From an uncultured Collinsella sp. (GTDB lineage: Bacteria; Actinomycetota; Coriobacteriia; Coriobacteriales; Coriobacteriaceae): DNA of 8,423 bases. Location of the stretch: positions 1-8,423 of the forward strand of contig CABVAO010000060.1 in NCBI GenBank assembly GCA_902496335.1, in the 5' to 3' direction. A program made the position numbers and the translations under genes. Shown in pieces: positions 6,039-8,423 of this stretch (its first letter is position 1; every line of letters starts with the position of its first letter). The notes beneath the pieces were generated by a model that did no database searches, was not told the origin of the DNA, and was given only the letters and a program-made list of their open reading frames with translations.

Positions 6039-6962
6039 TTACAGCTTGGCGTCGATGTCGACGCTCTGATACGTAGGGGTCTGCTGGACGTAGAGCTTAA
6101 TGCCCATGTCGAGCAGCTGGTTGACGTCGGCCTTCTGGGTGGCGTCGAGGAAGACGGAGCTGTCCTTGCCGCCGACCTGATCGGCACCGTCGTGGTTGGC
6201 GGTGGCGCCCAGGTTGATGGCGTCGAGCTTGTAGCCCTGGCAGAACTGCAGCATCTCGGCAGTGTTGCCAAAGACGAACATGACGCGCTCGCCGAGGGTG
6301 TTGAGCTTGTCCATCTTGGCGAGGGCACGCTCGACGGTGAAGACGTTCAGGCGAACGCCCTGGGGCTTGGCCAGCTTAAGAGCGCCCTTCTTGATGTCAT
6401 CGTTGGCGGCAGCGTTGTCGACGACGATGATGCGCTCGGCCTGAACCTTGGTGGTCCAGGTAAAGACGACCTGGCCGTGCAGCAGACGGTAGTCAAGACG
6501 TGCGAGGACGATCTTGGCGGGACCGGAGCTGTGACGGGGCGCCTTGGCCTTCTTGGCGGGAGCCGCGGCAGCCTCGACCGGTGCGTTGGGGTTGGTCAGG
6601 CCGGTGCGGGCCTCGTTGATGAGGGCCGCGAGCTCGGCGCCCTTGACGGGGACGGGGCTCATAGCGAGCGTCAGTGCCAGCGGAATGTTGAAACCGCTGA
6701 CAACCGTGAACTTCGTGCCGTTCTTGGAAAGCTCGACCATGTTGTTGTTGACCGAGCTGCCGAGCATATCGGTCAGCACATAGACGGTGTCGTCCGTGTT
6801 GAACGTGGCGATCATGGCGTCCACCTTATTGGTGATGGGCTCCTTGTCGTCACGAGCAAGCGACACGACGTGGACGTTCGACACGTCGCCGAGAACCATC
6901 TCGAGCGTGTCTTTGGCGCCTGCGGCCAGGCCGCCATGAGATGCGAGAATGATCTGATTCAT
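6039..6962 (-). CDS. PTS mannose-family fused IIAB phosphotransfer protein
   Basis: A 307-residue cytoplasmic protein with the ManX layout. The IIA domain (about 1-125) begins MNQIILASHGGLA, with phosphorylatable His9; DMLGSSVNNN (65-74) and VVSGFNIPLAL (87-97) are further IIA motifs. A linker rich in Ala, Pro and Lys spans 127-148. The IIB domain (149-307) has RLDYRLLHGQV with phospho-His162. Phosphate passes from HPr to His9, then His162, then the sugar. Many ManX-type IIB domains have RIDDRLIHGQ, so the Tyr at the fourth position is a mild variation that may mark a subfamily. ATG 6962 follows AAGGAGG with good spacing. This is the first gene of the operon, and its promoter carries a candidate GntR operator. 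Confidence 0.95.
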   Translation of the reverse strand: MNQIILASHGGLAAGAKDTLEMVLGDVSNVHVVSLARDDKEPITNKVDAMIATFNTDDTVYVLTDMLGSSVNNNMVELSKNGTKFTVVSGFNIPLALTLAMSPVPVKGAELAALINEARTGLTNPNAPVEAAAAPAKKAKAPRHSSGPAKIVLARLDYRLLHGQVVFTWTTKVQAERIIVVDNAAANDDIKKGALKLAKPQGVRLNVFTVERALAKMDKLNTLGERVMFVFGNTAEMLQFCQGYKLDAINLGATANHDGADQVGGKDSSVFLDATQKADVNQLLDMGIKLYVQQTPTYQSVDIDAKL

Positions 6963-6988
6963 CTTGCCTCCTCCTTTTCGTTATGGTC

Positions 6989-6994
6989 ATTATA
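6989..6994 (-). promoter_or_regulatory. Predicted -10 box of the PTS operon promoter
   Basis: The minus strand reads TATAAT, a perfect -10 consensus, ending 26 nt before the IIAB start codon; the expected transcription start is near 6982. No hexamer at 16-18 nt upstream resembles TTGACA, so the promoter may depend on an activator. The candidate operator 6990-7008 covers the -10 and the spacer, which suits repression. Confidence 0.6.
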
Positions 6995-7008
6995 ACGTCT
7001 TATACGTT
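6990..7008. promoter_or_regulatory. Candidate GntR operator of the PTS operon
   Basis: AACGT (6994-6998), five bases, then ACGTT (7004-7008) form a perfect inverted repeat. On the minus strand the whole 19-bp site matches WACGTWWWWRWCGTYWWRW, as do the sites before the GntR gene and the DMT gene. It overlaps the TATAAT box, as expected for a repressor operator. Confidence 0.6.
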
Positions 7009-7032
7009 GCGGATATTGCTGATTAGTATAAA

Positions 7033-7067
7033 GACCGTTCGCGGGTGAAAAACGACCGTTGACGGGT
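7033..7067. repeat. Tandem direct repeat with 21-bp period upstream of the PTS promoter
   Basis: GACCGTTCGCGGGT (7033-7046) and GACCGTTGACGGGT (7054-7067) match at 12 of 14 positions and are offset by 21 bp, two helical turns. They are centred about 57 and 78 bp upstream of the predicted transcription start. That position suits an activator binding to one face of the DNA. The regulator is unknown. Confidence 0.5.
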
Positions 7068-7069
7068 TT

Positions 7070-7086
7070 AACGTACTCGTAACGTT
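7070..7086. promoter_or_regulatory. Possible auxiliary operator-like dyad
   Basis: AACGT (7070-7074) and ACGTT (7082-7086) repeat the half-sites of the main PTS operator but with a 7-bp spacer. Its centre lies 77 bp from the main site. The altered spacing makes binding by the same dimer uncertain. Confidence 0.25.
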
Positions 7087-7144
7087 GGGGCTGGGTAGGC
7101 CGGCGCTGGCTGGATAACCCCAGATCAGACGCCTTGCCAATCCC

Positions 7145-8227
7145 CTATCGCACGAAGTACCAGGGGCTTTCCTGCACGGTGGGCTCCAGCGCAATGCCCG
7201 TGCGCTCCTTAAACAGATCCATGTCCTGAGATTTTTCGGTCCACCACGCGTTGGGCTTAAAGGTCATGCTCTCAACAACATGACCGACAAACACACTGTT
7301 GCGCAGCTTGGAGAAGTCGGTGTTCATAATCAGGATGGACGCGAGCACCAACACGATGCCCAGGACTTTGATCACGCCGGCGGGCTCGGCATAGACACCA
7401 ATGCCCACCAGTACGGTGACGACCGTCTCGAAAGACATTACGACGGGAACTTTCGATGTCTCGAGCCCCATGGACAGACCCTGCATATATAAGATGTAAG
7501 CCACGGCTGTGGGGATGAGTCCAAAGCCAAGGAACAGCAGCAGCAGCTGTGGCGACATTGCCGCGGCGACATCCGGCCACGGAGCCGCGATAGCCGCCAT
7601 AACCGCACCGCCAAAAACAAAGCCCCAAAACGTGACAGCCAGCGGGTGGACCGTCTTGGTTGCTATCCGGCTAAACACCGCGAGCGACGCACCACAAAGG
7701 CCTGCAATCACGCCCGACGTGACGCCCCAAACCGAAAAATGAAAACCGGAAAGGTCGCCATTGGTCACCGCAAGCACGCAGCCAACGATGTTAAAGACAA
7801 TGGCAACGAGCTTGTTGGGGGTCACGTCCTCGCGATAAAGCACGCGGCCGAGCATGACGCCAAACACCGGCGAGGTGTAGAGCAGCACCGAGGCCGTAGA
7901 CATACCCACCTCGCGCATGCACTCGTAATAGCAGGTGTTGGCGGCGGCTAAACCGACGATACCGACAAGCGCGCAGGGGACGAGCTCTTTGGGGCTTGCC
8001 TTGAATAGCGCCAGGGGACCCTGAGCCACGGTAGACCCCTCACCCGGACGGCAGCCCATAAACATCAGGACCGGCGCCAAGATAAGCGCTCCGACCAACA
8101 AGCGAAAGGCCGCCATGCTCTGAGACGAAACGCCCATGGCCGCAATGCCGTTTACAAAGATTCCGATGCTGCCCCACATAAGCGCGGCGATCAGCACCAG
8201 CACATAGCCCAGATTGCTTTTCTTCAA
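7145..8227 (-). CDS. DMT superfamily permease with two EamA domains and a C-terminal tail
   Basis: A 360-residue inner-membrane permease. Ten hydrophobic segments form two EamA repeats: the first from about 6 to 142 (GYVLVLIAALMWGSIGIF onward) and the second from about 155 to 295 (VWGVTSGVIAGLCGASL onward). A hydrophilic tail of about 60 residues follows the last segment and is longer than usual for the family. Many EamA proteins export amino acids or metabolites, but substrates vary. I choose TTG 8227 as the start: GAGGAGG lies five bases upstream, and the protein then begins KKSNLGYVLV. An ATG at 8263 has no ribosome site and sits 3 nt from a candidate operator. The gene precedes the PTS operon with no clear terminator between, and both carry the same dyad, so co-regulation is likely. 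Confidence 0.85.
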   Translation of the reverse strand: MKKSNLGYVLVLIAALMWGSIGIFVNGIAAMGVSSQSMAAFRLLVGALILAPVLMFMGCRPGEGSTVAQGPLALFKASPKELVPCALVGIVGLAAANTCYYECMREVGMSTASVLLYTSPVFGVMLGRVLYREDVTPNKLVAIVFNIVGCVLAVTNGDLSGFHFSVWGVTSGVIAGLCGASLAVFSRIATKTVHPLAVTFWGFVFGGAVMAAIAAPWPDVAAAMSPQLLLLFLGFGLIPTAVAYILYMQGLSMGLETSKVPVVMSFETVVTVLVGIGVYAEPAGVIKVLGIVLVLASILIMNTDFSKLRNSVFVGHVVESMTFKPNAWWTEKSQDMDLFKERTGIALEPTVQESPWYFVR

Positions 8228-8240
8228 CGCAGCCTCCTCG
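8228..8240 (-). promoter_or_regulatory. Ribosome binding site that sets the TTG start of the permease
   Basis: The minus strand reads CGAGGAGGCTGCG directly before TTG at 8227. The strong GAGGAGG with a five-base spacer favours this start over the in-frame ATG at 8263, which has AT-rich DNA and no purine tract upstream. Confidence 0.7.
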
Positions 8241-8265
8241 GTATTGTTTCCAATATGTTTCATAC

Positions 8266-8284
8266 TACGTTATAGTCGTTATAT
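8266..8284. promoter_or_regulatory. Candidate GntR operator and promoter of the permease gene
   Basis: ACGT (8267-8270), five bases, TCGT (8276-8279) fits the WACGTWWWWRWCGTYWWRW site with one broken arm base. On the minus strand TATAAC (8269-8274) could be the -10 and TTGAAA (8290-8295) the -35, though the 15-bp spacer is short. Transcription would then start near 8262, leaving a leader of about 35 nt before TTG 8227. Confidence 0.5.
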
Positions 8285-8316
8285 ACATTTTTCAAGACAC
8301 AAATCGGCGAACGGAA

Positions 8317-8353
8317 AAGTGATCCGCTGGGGACGGAGGAAAACGGATCACTT
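8317..8353. repeat. 10-bp dyad with GGGGACGGAGG loop upstream of the permease
   Basis: AAGTGATCCG (8317-8326) and CGGATCACTT (8344-8353) are perfectly complementary around a 17-nt loop, CTGGGGACGGAGGAAAA. It resembles the other dyads in having a GGGAC-like loop, but loop length differs. It could be a REP-like intergenic element. Confidence 0.65.
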
Positions 8354-8384
8354 GGCGATTGCGGTGAAATAGTTCCTAAATGGG

Positions 8385-8411
8385 GGTGCGGACGATTTCT
8401 TGGACCGCGCC
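8385..8411. other. Small GC-rich hairpin near the window end
   Basis: GGTGCGG (8385-8391) pairs with CCGCGCC (8405-8411) with one G-U pair and a 13-nt loop. No T-run follows. I see no gene in 8354-8423 on either strand, though an upstream gene may begin outside the window. Confidence 0.35.
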
Positions 8412-8423
8412 TAGGCGTATCCA

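Noticed and set aside
6874..6886. Another ACGT-N5-ACGT match
   Set aside because: It lies inside IIAB coding DNA with a GC-rich spacer and lacks the AT-rich flanks of the three promoter sites. It does show that the bare core can occur by chance.
6192..6995. A 267-codon plus-strand frame opposite IIAB
   Set aside because: It is antisense to a gene with intact IIA and IIB active sites and has no recognisable domain.
7046..7050. T5 run on the minus strand as part of a terminator for the permease
   Set aside because: I found no stable stem directly upstream of the run, so read-through into the PTS operon cannot be excluded.
901..8353. CRISPR array made of the short repeats
   Set aside because: The repeats are few, far apart, differ in stem sequence and have no regular spacers or cas genes nearby.

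Overview
The window looks like chromosome of a gut Coriobacteriia member, most likely Collinsella or a close relative. This is inferred from the moderately high GC, the gene content and the style of the short intergenic repeats; there is no rRNA or marker gene to prove it. All eight protein genes that I accept lie on the minus strand, so transcription runs from high to low coordinates. I see no tRNA, rRNA, CRISPR array, phage gene or transposase.

In transcription order the window holds: a DMT/EamA-type permease (7145-8227); a mannose-family PTS made of a fused IIAB protein (6039-6962), IIC (5208-6002) and IID (4361-5194); a SIS-domain sugar-phosphate deglycase/isomerase (3179-4162) followed by a strong intrinsic terminator (3114-3144); a HAD phosphatase (2390-3019); a YitT-family membrane protein (1027-2034); and a GntR/UTRA regulator (89-808).

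The best reading of the core is a catabolic unit for an Amadori compound such as fructoselysine or another fructose- or glucose-amino acid. The PTS would import and 6-phosphorylate the substrate, and the SIS enzyme would split the phosphorylated fructosamine into glucose 6-phosphate and the free amine or amino acid. The SIS protein keeps the Glu/His pair with 16-residue spacing known from FraB and GlmS, and its C-terminus resembles FrlB-type deglycases. The exact substrate remains an inference.

The most useful regulatory signal is a 19-bp AT-rich dyad built on ACGT-N5-WCGT. It sits just upstream of three genes only: the GntR regulator, the PTS IIAB gene and the DMT permease. This suggests a small GntR regulon, with autoregulation, that ties the permease to the PTS-deglycase operon. 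A plausible but unproven role for the permease is export of the amino acid released by the deglycase.

The intergenic DNA is also rich in structure. There is a 119-bp element with 17-bp perfect terminal inverted repeats and two further nested stems (2174-2292), and a partial copy of its end directly after the SIS stop codon. There are also several short dyads, three of which share a 13-nt GGGACAG-like loop while their stems differ, and a 21-bp-period direct repeat upstream of the PTS promoter.
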